Assembly (NCBI GenBank): GCA_033220425.1
Contig: CM065653.1
Span: forward strand, 2,294,001-2,358,000
Direction of reading: 5' to 3'
From: Lepraria neglecta
Taxonomy: Eukaryota > Ascomycota > Lecanoromycetes > Lecanorales > Stereocaulaceae
Length of the DNA stretch: 64,000 bases
Shown: positions 1 through 10,874 of the stretch, piece by piece
Layout: each line of letters starts with the position of its first letter
Position numbering within the stretch: the first letter of the stretch is position 1
Translations under genes and position numbers: made by a program
Notes under the pieces: model-generated
The model's database searches: none
What the model was told of the DNA's origin: nothing
Seen by the model: the letters and a program-made list of their open reading frames with translations, nothing else

Positions 1-229
1 AGTGAACAAATTAGGATTAGGACTGAGGATAGATCCTCGATTCTTTATAGCCCTTTTTCGGGAACGGAAAATTTTTAGACGCGACGATGTGGCGATCGAA
101 ACCTGAATGCTAATCATCTCGTTATTGGCGATGCGCTTGCTTACATCACGCGTCGGTACTTGCCAGGCGACTCAGATGAAGTGTCTGTTATCTTGATTGC
201 ACGTCTACCCCGCCGGCTGCTGCGCAGCG

Positions 230-1257
230 TGAGGACTTCCTCGACCTCGCTGACCAGGAAGTGCGCCAAGTCCCACAGTTTCGCCCTCCAATTGATGGCG
301 ATCCTTGGATCGATCATCCGTTACACTCAAGATATGGTGAGGTCGACTTGGAAAGGATGAAAGCCGCTTTGGGGCTTAATTTTGCATGGTTACAAAAATA
401 TATTGAGATTCTCTGTACAGTCGTCGAGAAAGATAACGCGGCTAGACGCGGCTAGCAGTGGCAGTGGGACTCTACTTCTGGAGCCCGTGCTCCCTTTACT
501 CTCTTTGGACTCTGTCAGGGTGCGAGTACAATATCTTCGGGTTCGTCAAATGTTCCTGGAATTGCAACAGGAAAGTCAGTATGCCAAAGATCAGAAAACT
601 TCTCAGCTTCATCTGGAACGCTCAAAACTTCGCGGGATGGTCGAAGGCTCAGAAGACAGTCTCAACGATTTCGAAAGATACGCATCTTCACCAGATATCG
701 ATTGTTCACTTCCAGGCTTAGCTTATCCGCAAATCAAGGAAGACGCCAACAGAATATACGCCGAAGCACGACAATTGGAATCAGAGGTTCGCGATTACAT
801 GCAGCTGGAAGTTGGTAAACTATCGCTAGAGGAATCACGGAAATCTATTGAATTATCAAACCATCAGATCCTTGAATCAAAGAGAGTTCATCTTGTATGT
901 GAAATGCGAAAATCCGACATCTGCTGATTGATCATAGTCAAAATCTGTATGGGTACAACTTGGTACGTTTATTTTCAGCGCTGACTGAGAGTAGTTACGA
1001 TCCTCGCCTTTGTATATGTTCCGTTAAACTTAGCGACTTCCATATTTGGGATGAACCTCGAACAGCTCAACGGGAGCGGATAAAACTTATGGGTGTTCCT
1101 TACCACAGCTGTTTTAACTTTGATCTTTACTGCAGGATCATGGTTTTGTGTGGAACAGATCGGTACTTATCGGAAATGGCGGCGAGAAGTAGGCCCCCAA
1201 AAGGCAGAGACGAAATACAGCATGGGAGTGCGACTTGGTCTGCTCGTCCAGGTCTGA
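230..1257 (+). pseudogene. decayed CorA-like divalent-cation transporter family protein (C-terminal part)
   Basis: The fragment resembles the C-terminal half of fungal CorA-like proteins. A helical, charged stretch ends in LEESRKSIELSNHQI at about 829-870. It is followed, after a probable intron (about 898-978), by a transmembrane segment reading VPLNLATSIFGMN, with the GMN signature at 1048-1056, then NLEQLNGSG and a second hydrophobic helix ending in YRKWRRE. The frame is broken. There is a TGA at 982-984 and a TAA at 1081-1083 (just after NGSG), and the upstream part (about 230-450, containing WIDHPLHSRYGEVDLE) lies in a different frame from 460-897. Both stops are one C-to-T change from Arg or Gln codons. 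Family assignment rests on the GMN/two-helix pattern and is fairly secure. Loss of function is inferred from the stops and the frame change. Confidence 0.72.
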
Positions 1258-1368
1258 AAAGGCGGCCACAAGTGCAGGCTATGGTTGTGGAAAACTGGAG
1301 CCGGGTTGTGCATCCTAACTAACGACAGATATGGCACTTTCCGTACCAGAGGGGAAACATCGTGACAG

Positions 1369-3692
1369 AACATAGCGGGGCTCCTTGGGAAAAGCCGAGG
1401 CGATACTTTTGGTGACGAATGTGCCGGCATTGTCAAAGCTGTTGGCAGCCGTGTCCAAGATCTTGCTGTAGGGGATAGGATATTCTGTCCAGTATTTGGC
1501 AAGTGTGCCAATCGGGCCGTAGTCCGTGCTTCATGGTGCCAAAAGATGAGAATGCACGACAACTACGAGGTATGGGCACCTTTAATTACGTTTCGCGTTG
1601 AATTAAATCTAACTTGACGATAGAACATGGCTACAGTGTCCATCGCTTTTTGCATCGCTATACGCGCACTACTAGACCTTGCTCATCTCAAGGAGGGAGA
1701 AGTGGGTCATGTCATACAACACGCGGGGTTGCGCTAATCGTTACTAGACTGTACTGATTCATCCGGCAACAGGCGGTACTGGACTGGCGAGTCTTCAAAT
1801 TGCGGCTCTCTGCGGTTCAGAAGTAAGATGAACCCTATCATATTATTCTAAGCACAGCTGACAGAGTACTAGGTCTTTGCGACAGTAAGTGGAGATCATG
1901 ACAAGGAACAACTTCTCAGTCTGAACCCGAGTATGAGAGAAGATCATATCTTCAACTTTATCAGATAGATCTGCCACGCAAAGTATCATGAAGTTGACAG
2001 GTGAGAAAGGGGTCGACGTGGTACTTTGGAACTTACCTACAGAAACAGTCCAAGATTATTGGTCCTGCGTTGCACCTCTTGGCAGATTTGTGAATGTTCA
2101 GAGGATCGATGAGCTCGAACGGCAGAAAATCAGCATGAAGGTCCCCCTTCAAAACATCTCGTACATGGCGTTCGACTTGGAGTCATTGGGCCAGGTAGCA
2201 CCGGATGAGTTGTCAAGGTAAGGGCGAATTGTCTTCGTCATTAAGCTATGTTTCACAATTACTGACCAATATGTGTTCAGGCTAATGGCAAGAGTTGGCG
2301 CACTCCAGACTCAAGGCTCAATTACATCAACCTCTCATCAGGACTTCCAAGCATCGAACGCTGAACTAGTGTTCGAATCTTGCCTTGCGAATCCGTTCTC
2401 TAATAATGTCGTCATTACATTTGAGAAGTCAGCGGAGAAGATCAATGTGAGATACTCAGTCGTTTCTCTGCTTTTCCAAAGTGGCTTACAGTGTCTGCTT
2501 AGTTTCGGAAGCCAACATCTCAGTCGAAATTTGATCCTAATGCCACATACCTGCTTGTGGGCTGTCTAGGTGACCTTGGTCGACTCTTCAGCAGGTGGAT
2601 GGTACAGAGTGGGGCACGGCATCTGACTTATCTTTCGCGGTCTGGATGCGCTGATGAAGAGACTCGCAATTTCCTTGCCGAGCTTCAGGCTTCCGGCACT
2701 GATACGTTGATTGTCAAAGGAGATGTAGCTTCTTCTCTGGAAGATGTTCAACGAGCCATATTCTCTTGTGACAAACCCATCAAGGGGGTAGTCCAAGGAG
2801 CTCTGGTACTGCAGGTATTTGATCTATTCGAGCGACTGCCACAACACATATCTAAACATGTCTTAGGATCGCTTGTACGAAAATCTCACACGAGATGTTC
2901 AATGCGCTTATCGACCCTCGTGTTGGCGGAACCATTAATCTGCATAAAGCACTAAATGGACAACCTCTAGATTTCTTCCTAATGTGGAGCTCGTGGACCG
3001 CAATCTTCGGCACTGCTACGCAGACCAATTACCTCGCAACTTGCTCTTTCATGGACGCTTTTGCTCGCCATAGGCAAAGCCTTGGACTACACGCTACTTC
3101 TTTGGATTTGAGTCAGATCTTCGACATTGGCGCCTTCAAGCGCGTACCTAGCTATGCAAATTCATTAACGCGGAGCGGCTTGTATGGAAGTGAGGCTTAT
3201 GATGTTTTGCAGTACTGCGATGCAGCCATTGCCTCCTCGAAAAGCATCACGTCCTCGGTGTCTCCTTACGATCCACTTGCCAGCGCCCAGCTACTTGCTG
3301 GAATCGACGCTGTAGGCTTGAAAGACCTCAGTGTTACACACCTACTGGAGGGTATGGCCTGGTACTATGACTTACGTTTCTCGTAGATTTTGCAAGCTAC
3401 AAGAAACCTTGCTAGCGAGAACTCGGAGACGGCTGGAAAATTTGATTCTTCCGACAGCAACGCTACAACCACTCAACGTATTCTGAAGAAGCTCGCTCAA
3501 CTGCTTTATATTTCTACAGATGACATCGACGTCACTAGACCAATTAGCAAATACGGGATCGATAGTATGGTTGCCGCGGAGCTCAGGAATTGGCTGTTTG
3601 CCAATTTTGCGAAGGATGTTCCCTTAGCCCACATGTTGGACGCGGACACAAGTGTTGAAAGGCTCGAGCAAATGGTTCATATGGAGCATTAA
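1369..3692 (+). pseudogene. C-terminal remnant of a highly reducing polyketide synthase (ER-KR-ACP)
   Basis: Successive exons spell the end of a fungal HR-PKS. The enoyl reductase reads GDECAGIVKAVGSRV at about 1408-1455, IHPATGGTGLASLQIA at about 1757-1804 and GEKGVDVVLWNL at about 2003-2036. The ketoreductase reads ATYLLVGCLGDLGR at about 2541-2582 and NYLATCSFMDAFARHR at about 3027-3074. A terminal acyl carrier domain carries GIDSMVAAEL, whose Ser (about 3563) would take the phosphopantetheine arm, and the frame ends at TAA 3690-3692. No KS, AT, DH or methyltransferase is present. Frame breaks occur near 1965, between the DHIFN and RSATQSIMKL segments, and near 2898, between DRLYENLTRD and MFNALIDPRV. 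No intron explains these breaks. A TAG at 3384-3386 could be removed only by an implausibly short intron of about 35 bp. I read it as a 5'-truncated, frameshifted relic. Confidence 0.85.
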
Positions 3693-3806
3693 CAGTCTTT
3701 GTTCGCTCTAGACTTCACGTCTCTACTGCAATATATTCAATTTTGACTTTTCTAGTAAGAGCTAAAGCTACATGGCTTTTGGAGTTGTATCTCTATGTAA
3801 GTAGAA

Positions 3807-5177
3807 TCATGCAAGCTGGTATGGCTCGGTTGCGGGTGTGATGATCCAGTTCGCATCTGATTGATAGGAAGAGATCGGACGTGCCAAACTGGATGCCTCA
3901 GAATGCTGATAGCCGCTTTTGACTTCGATCCCGGCGAAACGGGACGCGATCCAGTCGAGCCAAAGACGCTGCGAGGCGAAAAGAGAAGGAGTGTGAGTAA
4001 TACCCGGGAGGGTGACATATTCCACCAGAGCATCTGGAAAAGCCTGAACGAGCTTGTTTACAGCACTTGTCGTCGTAGTGACGTTCATGTTTGGATCAGC
4101 TTCTCCCTGGATGACTAACAAAGGCCCTCCAATCTCCTTGCCTCCATTCAAAGTAAGCTGAATATATTGCTGAAGATAAGTGTTGTTCCTCCAATCGTCA
4201 TTCAGCAATTGGATCCCCGCCAACAATTCCACAGCAACGGGATTGCAGCCACCAGCTTGGCTGTACATCTGCCACCTCTCCCAGCCAGCATCCGTGAAGA
4301 TCTCTCTTGGCTCAAATTGTGGAAAGACGGTCTGGATGCCCGGAGCCATGAAGGCACCAAGGATGGGGATGAGCGGATTGTCAGTTGGCGGAAGCTCAAG
4401 TATATCCGTGACCGGCGAGAGTGCTATGGAGCCCAGATATCCTTTCACTGGCTTGAGAGCTTGTCTCTGCGCCGCTCCCCAAGCCGCTCCTCCGCCCTGA
4501 GAGTGACCTATAACCACGAACTCGGACGAAAGCTGCGAGAAGGCTGCTTGAGCTGCTTGCACGGCGTAGAAGAGGTCATTGGCATGTGCAGGGTTGGCAA
4601 TATATTGATGCACGATATCTTTGCCATCGGTGGTCTTGTCAACCCCAAGACCAACGTAATCTGGTGCTACCGTGACATATCCTTGCAAAGCCAAAGGAAA
4701 AGGTGCATCGAAATGCTGGTATAGGGTTTTGATATGAGATGGCGCGCAGTTGCCGTAGATTCCGCTTGTGCCGTGCGCCCAGGCAACCACAGGGTATGTG
4801 CCATCAGGCTGGGTACGGGACTGGTAAGGCCAGAGAATGTAAGCGGACGCAGGGATTGGTGCACCTTGAAGAGTCTCGCTCTGGAACATGATACGTGATA
4901 TCGCGGTTCCAGGAGCCAATGTATAAGTGGAAGCATTGGCGTCAGTTTCCAGCTTGAGTAAGGTGCCAGGAGCGGCGCTTGTGGAATTCGTCGGAGCCGT
5001 GTAGAACGAGTCAGAGGAGACAGGGCCGTTAGTCCATAGACTTTCTTCAAAGGCTGCAGCGGCAGAGGCATTGCTTGGAAGATATGACGGAGACGCCATA
5101 GCTTGAGGAGTTGGAATTGACGCGGTGACCAATGCAAAGAACAGTAGCCCTAGTCCGCAGAGTTGATCAACGACCAT
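3807..5177 (-). CDS. secreted lipase, LIP family (Candida antarctica lipase A-like)
   Basis: This is an intact, single-exon 456-residue protein. Residues 1-28 form a hydrophobic signal peptide ending near PTPQAMA. An alpha/beta-hydrolase domain follows with HGTSG near residue 135 (oxyanion region), VAPDYVGLG near 170, and the nucleophile elbow GHSQGGGA at about 224-231 with Ser as nucleophile. The probable catalytic Asp is in QGEADPNM at about 359-366, and the His in GITHTPS at about 393-399. Several N-x-T/S sequons suit secretion. Known members hydrolyse triacylglycerols and other esters outside the cell. The length matches the family (about 430-470). The start is the first ATG in frame and directly precedes the signal peptide. 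It lies tail-to-tail with the PKS relic, with 114 bp between them. Confidence 0.9.
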   Translation of the reverse strand: MVVDQLCGLGLLFFALVTASIPTPQAMASPSYLPSNASAAAAFEESLWTNGPVSSDSFYTAPTNSTSAAPGTLLKLETDANASTYTLAPGTAISRIMFQSETLQGAPIPASAYILWPYQSRTQPDGTYPVVAWAHGTSGIYGNCAPSHIKTLYQHFDAPFPLALQGYVTVAPDYVGLGVDKTTDGKDIVHQYIANPAHANDLFYAVQAAQAAFSQLSSEFVVIGHSQGGGAAWGAAQRQALKPVKGYLGSIALSPVTDILELPPTDNPLIPILGAFMAPGIQTVFPQFEPREIFTDAGWERWQMYSQAGGCNPVAVELLAGIQLLNDDWRNNTYLQQYIQLTLNGGKEIGGPLLVIQGEADPNMNVTTTTSAVNKLVQAFPDALVEYVTLPGITHTPSLFASQRLWLDWIASRFAGIEVKSGYQHSEASSLARPISSYQSDANWIITPATEPYQLA

Positions 5178-5833
5178 ATGAATGATCGAATGTCAATGTG
5201 TGATTATAAATTAACCGTTCATACCAGAATATCTACGACAAAGCAAAGGGTGCCGAGAAAAGAGAGCTGATATAATGTTCTGGAAGACAACGAGTGATGT
5301 CACGAGGTTGCAATATGAATGCACCGAAATTCTGTCGGGGTCGGTGTGTCTCAGCGTGCCAGCACGACTGCCGATCTTGGATTCGTGGGATGCGGCCTAA
5401 AGGCTGCAGCTGGTCATGCAGGATCCCGGCATGACCTGTACCTTATCAATTATTCTCTGCAGTTAGCACGACTTCCTCGTTTACATATGTATTACTTGCC
5501 CGAATTTGCTCTTGAGCCTAAATCCTACTGGAGGAGTGCTAGAAGACAGCGAGAAATTAGAGCATCGCGGTGCAAGCCGCTATGCTTCTGTACCTATTGG
5601 ACAACGGTCACGCCTCATGCTGGGAAATACTGGAGCAAATTTGTGCATTCTAAAGGATGATAAGTATGGTCATTTTCCGTGCTTTATGATCGACACGCCT
5701 CGGACTTCCCACAGGGATGTCTTTGCGTAGAGAAAAAGCGGGGTTGAATCCTTTGCGAAGTGAATTCAAAAGGCGGTATGCTTCCCACGGCTCGTTAACA
5801 AATCCCCAATCCCGCTATCATCAGCGCACCTAG
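5178..5833. other. intergenic, lipase promoter side; no supported gene
   Basis: This stretch lies upstream of the minus-strand lipase. Short open frames on the plus strand (for example 5319-5660) have no recognisable motif or splice continuity. It may contain the missing first exon of the next gene, but I could not join any upstream ATG in phase to the exon that begins near 5834. Confidence 0.4.
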
Positions 5834-6836
5834 CCCATCGCTCTTATCATACCCACCTCGAAAACGGCATCGAAACCAGAATCACTTCTCGATCTCTTCA
5901 ACGCAGTCAGGGCAAAATTCCCCTCAACCCTTGCGCAGCAGAGTTGGTATCTCATCGCGGTAAGCAAGGTTCTTTCTAGAGCGTTTCTAGATGCTCAACA
6001 GTCAACGTTCAAGTCAATTAACAACCATCTTACAAACCTTTAGGCGTCAGCTCTCGTCACTTGCTCCGACCCCTCGAATCTCGGACAACTTTACAAGTAT
6101 CTGACAAATCAGCCGGAGCACCATACCCCAGAGCAAAGACGTGCACTCAACAAGCGTTTGCGAGAGTTTGTGATGAAGCAGTGGGTAACAGTTGGAGCGC
6201 CTCAGGCTGCAGTTGCTCTCTTCGGATTGATCAAGAGCAGCCGGGAGATGCGGATCTCAGCTTCACGAAGTATGTCCTCCTCTCCCACTATATCTCTTTC
6301 CTTGCCTTTCCTTGTTTCCATTAGCTACGGATACTTGATAACATGAACAGCCTTCAAACCCCTAGATTCTAACAAGGAGTAGAGCAAACGCCACCCTAGA
6401 CGCTGCCAACCGCGTTCGAGGCACCGAGTTCCTTCGCAAGATCTATGGTCCCGAGAAATTGGAAACCATGTTCAAACCCTGGGGCGCTGATTTCGAGTGG
6501 CTGACCAAGGATGTCGTGTATGGCATGTTCCATGCTGATGAGCGTATGTTCGATACATTAGAGACTGAACTCATTGTATACACGGCAGTTGCATGTCAAG
6601 GCCTCCCCACGACTGTGGAGAATCATTTGGGGGTTTTGCTGCGCATGGGATTGAGCGTGGAGGAGACTGGGGGTGTGACGGCTTGCGCTGAGCTGGTTGC
6701 GGTTTGGGCTGGGTATAAAATGAGTGCGTGGCCTAATGTGCGTGAGGTAGTGGCTAGCTTGGGATATGAGTGCCGTAGATCTGGCTTGCATCCTCTTATT
6801 AGAGGGGATATGATTGGGACCATCTGCAAGGAATAA
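5834..6836 (+). CDS. carboxymuconolactone decarboxylase (AhpD-like) family protein
   Basis: The gene has three exons, about 5834-5959, 6044-6269 and 6400-6836. Intron 1 (84 bp) starts GTAAGC and ends TTTAG. Intron 2 (130 bp) starts GTATGT and ends CCCTAG, and both junctions keep phase. The last exon has the family's helical core, with ETELIVYTAVACQGL, then ENHLGVLLRMG and VTACAELVAVWAG. The middle exon has MKQWVTVGAPQAAVALFG. Family members are small all-helical proteins, some peroxidase-like with a CxxC pair. That pair is not evident here, so the activity is uncertain. No in-frame ATG precedes LLDLFNAVRAKF. The exon starts after a possible CCTAG acceptor, so a first exon may lie upstream or the start may be lost. 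Fungal relatives occur both in metabolite clusters and alone. Confidence 0.7.
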
Positions 6837-7450
6837 ATGAGCCTGTGTCATTGATCTACTTGGGAGCCATACAACCACATCCAAAATCAATTTCGGATAT
6901 TATCGGACTATCAAGCTAGTTCAATTCCACTCCAGAATCAAGTGCAAGATGGATTAGTCAAATCATACTTTGGAGTGAATAGAGAGCGAATTGAACGTTC
7001 CTGTGAGTGCGTTCACTGAAATACAATGTATTTCATCTCTCTTTATAACCAGTTTCGAGGAATGAGAGTTGCATATACATGTAATTTATCTTGTCTCTGT
7101 CATTAACTGTTTTCAGTTCGAAGCACCTCTCACAGAAACAAGCACATCCCACTGCCCGTCCTCTGACGATGTCTATCATTTTTCCTCCCTCGATTTCCCT
7201 CAGCTTCAGCTTTCAAGCACCGCTCCTTATTGTCAACAAACATTGATCCATCAACAGCCCCAATTTCCTGAATTTGTCACCACCTCTTCCCTTCCGTCAT
7301 ATCATCTGTGTTTTCTCTTTCCCCTGGTAGACTAAAAATGCCAGCTTGCAGCCCAGAACATCTATGGCCTCTTTAACCTGATTCGCACGTCTTGACGCAT
7401 TTTCTACCCCAGGCAGGGTTGATCGTCAAGATGGTGGGAACGACCCGCAG
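6837..7450. other. intergenic between two convergent genes; nothing recognised
   Basis: This contains the 3' ends of the CMD-like gene and of the minus-strand unknown gene. It has pyrimidine-rich tracts near 7150-7330 but no coding pattern, repeat or RNA gene that I can support. Confidence 0.4.
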
Positions 7451-8710
7451 CTACTTCCACTTAGCATGAAAGTGGTACGGTCCAAACTCCCCAAATTTCT
7501 CTCCACGCTTCCTCGCTTCGACTCGTCTCACTGATTCCCAAGTCTCAAAAACGCCATCAATTCCCTTCTCCTCCGCCTCTTGCATAATTTTATCAACCCA
7601 CATATCAGCACCGAAAGCGAACGTCTCAGTATCTCCGTCCTTCCTTGGACTGAGTGAACTGTCCATAGCTGAATGATGTCGAGAGTCTGGAAACGCTGCT
7701 TCTTCCCTCCGCTCTAAATCGGCGACAAACTGGACTGCTGTCGTAAGAGGGACTCTGACCATGTTGATCGAAGAAATTGACGGGACATCACTTCTGGCGA
7801 GAGGTAGGGTTTGGGCTTTGATGCTCTCAAAACTGATTGGCGCGCTGAGACCTGAATCGTCGCCAGTTGAGACCATCAGGATAGTCTGCCTCAGTGACGC
7901 TTTGTCGACGCTGATAGAGCCATCAGCTTCCTCTTCTGTATCTTCTTCAAATTGATCGAGAACAACGACGATAGCACGACAGAGTGGAAGCATCCTGTAG
8001 TGCTCGGTATTTGGCCAAGAGCCCATGAGAAGTTCTCTGGCCTTGCCACGGCTTATGTTATGCAAAAGGGTGGACACTTGATCGCAGAGGGCCTGATGCG
8101 CCTCAAGTATACCACCTATTGTTGCCGGTCCAGTAGAAGTCATGCGAATTGGATTAGCAAAGAAATGTCCAAATTCGATATCCGGCTTATTATTGTGGTA
8201 GCGGAACCACTCTTTATAGATGCAACCGAAAGGTAGCAAGGGACATCTGTCATCTCTCTGAGCCGAAAATGCCCAGTAGAGTAAGGTCGGCTTGTTGCAT
8301 ATGCTTTTGAGCTGTTTGGGGTCCAAATTTTTCGTAGGCCTTGAATGATTGAGTGTTAGGGCCATGCGTTCACTGGTCCATGAAAACTTTGCTTCCATAC
8401 GAAAACTGCCATCTCTCCTGTAAGATGTGAAATAATTTCTTAGGTCCGTCTTGACCTCGGCTTTGGCATCTGATGATAAAGGCTCTTTGGTCGGAAGTCG
8501 AGTCCACTGTGGCCGCGAGAAAGCAGTATATTGAGGAAATTTCATGGGTAAAGCCATCGCTGGCTTATCAGGTGGCGCGATTGGGATATTGTTTCGAGCT
8601 GGAATCGAAAGATGGTTTACCGGACATGGAATGCGCGATGGCTGACCTGAACACGAAAAGGCGGACTTCGCCATTCTTCTTGGAGCACAGTCACTGGAAG
8701 AGTGACTCAT
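7451..8710 (-). CDS. hypothetical protein, 419 aa, unrecognised
   Basis: This is a single uninterrupted frame. The first in-frame ATG is at 8708-8710 (MSHSSSDCAPRR); the frame stays open a little further upstream with no ATG. I do not recognise a domain. Visible features are a central region with a Cys/Trp-containing stretch (LYWAFSAQRDDRCPLLPFG), a helix-like SRGKARELLMG, a hydrophobic strand CRAIVVVLDQF followed by an acidic run EEDTEEEADG (about residue 270), and a charged C-terminus ending FGPYHFHAKWK. There is no signal peptide or membrane segment. The acidic run after a hydrophobic strand is unusual but not diagnostic. A decayed fragment similar to its LLHNISRG region lies at 11849-11920, so the gene belongs to a small local duplication. 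The length and absence of stops argue that it is real. Confidence 0.6.
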   Translation of the reverse strand: MSHSSSDCAPRRMAKSAFSCSGQPSRIPCPVNHLSIPARNNIPIAPPDKPAMALPMKFPQYTAFSRPQWTRLPTKEPLSSDAKAEVKTDLRNYFTSYRRDGSFRMEAKFSWTSERMALTLNHSRPTKNLDPKQLKSICNKPTLLYWAFSAQRDDRCPLLPFGCIYKEWFRYHNNKPDIEFGHFFANPIRMTSTGPATIGGILEAHQALCDQVSTLLHNISRGKARELLMGSWPNTEHYRMLPLCRAIVVVLDQFEEDTEEEADGSISVDKASLRQTILMVSTGDDSGLSAPISFESIKAQTLPLARSDVPSISSINMVRVPLTTAVQFVADLERREEAAFPDSRHHSAMDSSLSPRKDGDTETFAFGADMWVDKIMQEAEEKGIDGVFETWESVRRVEARKRGEKFGEFGPYHFHAKWK

Positions 8711-9433
8711 GTGACAGGTTGTGTCGAGTGGAGCAAGTTTGTAGCCAAGTTTTCCTACCACAGTGGTCTGCCTTCTCGATCCTTTACAGGTTTTGAATGA
8801 TCAACGTGGTTATATCCCGCGTATTTCGTGCGATGATGTGACGGACAAGAGAACCAAAAGGTCGAAATTTAGGTACGTGGAGCCCACAGGGGAGCGCACG
8901 TGCGAATTCATGAACTGCGTCAAAGACGAGTGGTTTAGACGGCCTGCTGGATTTGAGCAGAATAGCGGCAGTTCACCGGGCACCGGTAATGAGCCCCTGG
9001 AACAACCTTGTCTCTTTCCTGACTACTTATGGCATTAGATTCGTTCGTTCAAATGCCAGAAGCCCTCGTGAGTCGGCTGTTTGATCGACAAATTGAGTTC
9101 CGATTTGTCTCGCCGCAACCCTCCGATTAGGAGCCACGCTGACCTCGGTGGACTTCTAGCTATGATTTCCACCAAGAATAGATACCGGGATGTGGGGAAC
9201 AGCTCCGATACCATTGATGAGTCAATAGTCTGCTGGTATTCGTGGCGTGAGAAAATTACGTCCTTGGCGTTATTCTGGTCTTGCGGTGAATGAAGAAATC
9301 ATCCAAGCACGCCTGGCAGAATTTGTTGAATACAGCTATTATGTCCAGCTTAGTGAGGTGCTTGCATCCTACCACACGTACCAGGTCACCCTATGTAAGG
9401 GGAATCGGATAATATCTCCTCCGAGTGTTTGCG
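8711..9433. other. intergenic, no supported gene
   Basis: Several frames of 60-90 codons are open on the plus strand, but none has motif, start context or splice continuity. I see no repeats. Confidence 0.35.
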
Positions 9434-9664
9434 TTAAGCTGAGGCGTAGATCGCTTGGTTCAAGGTCAAATGTGTAGGGCCAGAATAGAGAGCTTTAGCC
9501 AGGTCTTCATTGGAGGAGTTGTTTGAAGCCATGGGTCCGAGCAGATAGGTTTGGTTTGCAGAAGTGTCTCCGTGGTAGATAGTTTCAGATGACTCATCGA
9601 GTTTGCCGAAGTCATGTGACTTGAAGAATTCCGCTTTTTGTTTTGTGTTTGCCGCCCTAATCAG
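9434..9664 (-). CDS. possible terminal exon of an unknown gene
   Basis: This is a 76-codon open frame on the minus strand ending at TAA (9434-9436). Its composition is protein-like (FGKLDESSETIYHG, TYLLGPMASNNSSNED, KALYSGPTHLTLNQ). It begins directly after TAG at 9665-9667, which could be an intron acceptor. I could not connect it to the larger minus-strand frame upstream (9985-10874). It may be a last exon, a fragment, or chance. Confidence 0.25.
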   Translation of the reverse strand: MIRAANTKQKAEFFKSHDFGKLDESSETIYHGDTSANQTYLLGPMASNNSSNEDLAKALYSGPTHLTLNQAIYASA

Positions 9665-9984
9665 CTACCACTCCCAATTGACGAGGAGTGGCATCCAGAG
9701 ACACCACGTGGAGGTGTAGGGTCGGACTTTGTCTCCGAGAACGGTGGTGAGTAGCAGTATGACCACTGCTTCGATCTACCCGGGGAACAATCTCGTCCTC
9801 AAATTGTTGCAGGCTCATCACAACCTCTCGACGTTTAAGGCCGCCGTACGTCCGAAGACCGCCTCCACCTTCATGTATTTCGCAACAACTCTCGAGAATG
9901 TTCTGGTCGATCTCTCACCGATGCTGAAGCCGGGTCAGTCACCGATTCCAAACATCGTAAAGGCGAGCGATGCTGTGACATGCA

Positions 9985-10874
9985 TCACTCGGACGTCACT
10001 CTAGATACCGCGCAGAGTCGTTGACAGGAGCCGGGGAATTCTGCTCGGGGGCCTGCTCGACGGAAAATAGGCGGATGTGGGATATTTCGTTTCGCTGACA
10101 GCTCAACGAGGATCGTCCGGTGCTTCTCGCGCTCTGTGAGCTGCTCGATATTGACGCACCTGAGAACCACAACTCGCTCTACGGTTCGGAATCCAATCTG
10201 TGACTTATGGTCTATGAGCATGCGCATCATGCTGGCGCCGTTGGTGCTGCCTAGTATGGCGTAAAAGCCATCGTCGACGTCGGTATAGACTTTGTATCCC
10301 AGGTCTGGTACCTCATCCTGCGTACATGTCGAATTTCGCGCTGCGTGCCAAATGGCATTCAAAGTTGACTCATTTTCGACCGAATGGCGCACTATGATTC
10401 GCAGCTTCGACGTCTTCTTGTTGGCTTCACGAGCGGCGGTCTGGTAGCACTGCCAAATGACTTCGGAAGGGAATAGTCGACGCAAGGGGAGATTCCGATC
10501 TCGTGCTTTGAAATTTTCCTTGAGTATCATTGCCCCATCTCGCCAGTTAAACTGATTGCTGTAGATATCAGGGTCGTGTGAACGCATGCTATGGCTTTGG
10601 ACATCCGTATAGAAGAAGTGCAAGGGGTCGATGTTCCAGGCTACGTCTTTCGAACATCTTTAGGTGCTGCCAGGGGGCCAGTGTCCAACTTGTACAGAGG
10701 GTTGATACGGCGTAGCTCCATTCGATCTGTCCGCACATTATTCGAGAGCTGTGCATAGAGTCTTTTCCCGTGTTCTATGTTGTGCCTATATTCCTGCCTG
10801 CTTTCCCCATGTCTCAGATGCTCCTCGAGCCGCAAAGCAGCATTCTCAGAGTCGTCACTCCACACGGACGCCAT
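9985..10874 (-). pseudogene. hypothetical protein interrupted by a one-base frameshift
   Basis: Two minus-strand frames abut and look like one gene. The first starts at ATG 10872-10874 (MASVWSDDSENAALRLEEHL) and runs to PLAAPKDVRK. The second starts without an ATG in a shifted frame with DVAWNIDPLHFFYTDV and continues to 9985. Moving one base near 10645-10655 joins them, giving about 295 residues. No splice sites fit at the junction. I recognise no domain. The second part has charged helices and strands (RIIVRHSVENESTLN, VYTDVDDGFYAILGS, RTVERVVVLRCVN). Either this is a recent pseudogene or the base call is wrong. Confidence 0.5.

Noticed and set aside
3352-3386. A 35-bp intron removing the TAG before the PKS carrier domain
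   Set aside because: It is shorter than fungal introns normally allow; the gene has other frame breaks, so a real stop is at least as likely.
4167-4724. Plus-strand frames of up to 185 codons opposite the lipase
   Set aside because: They are shadows of an intact minus-strand gene with signal peptide and catalytic motifs.
5717-5775. An upstream first exon for the CMD-like gene starting MSLRREKAG
   Set aside because: The join to the exon at 5834 is out of phase, and the peptide has no similarity to the family's N-terminus.
9729-10004. 91-codon plus-strand frame
   Set aside because: It starts without an ATG, overlaps the 3' end of a better-supported minus-strand frame and shows no motif.
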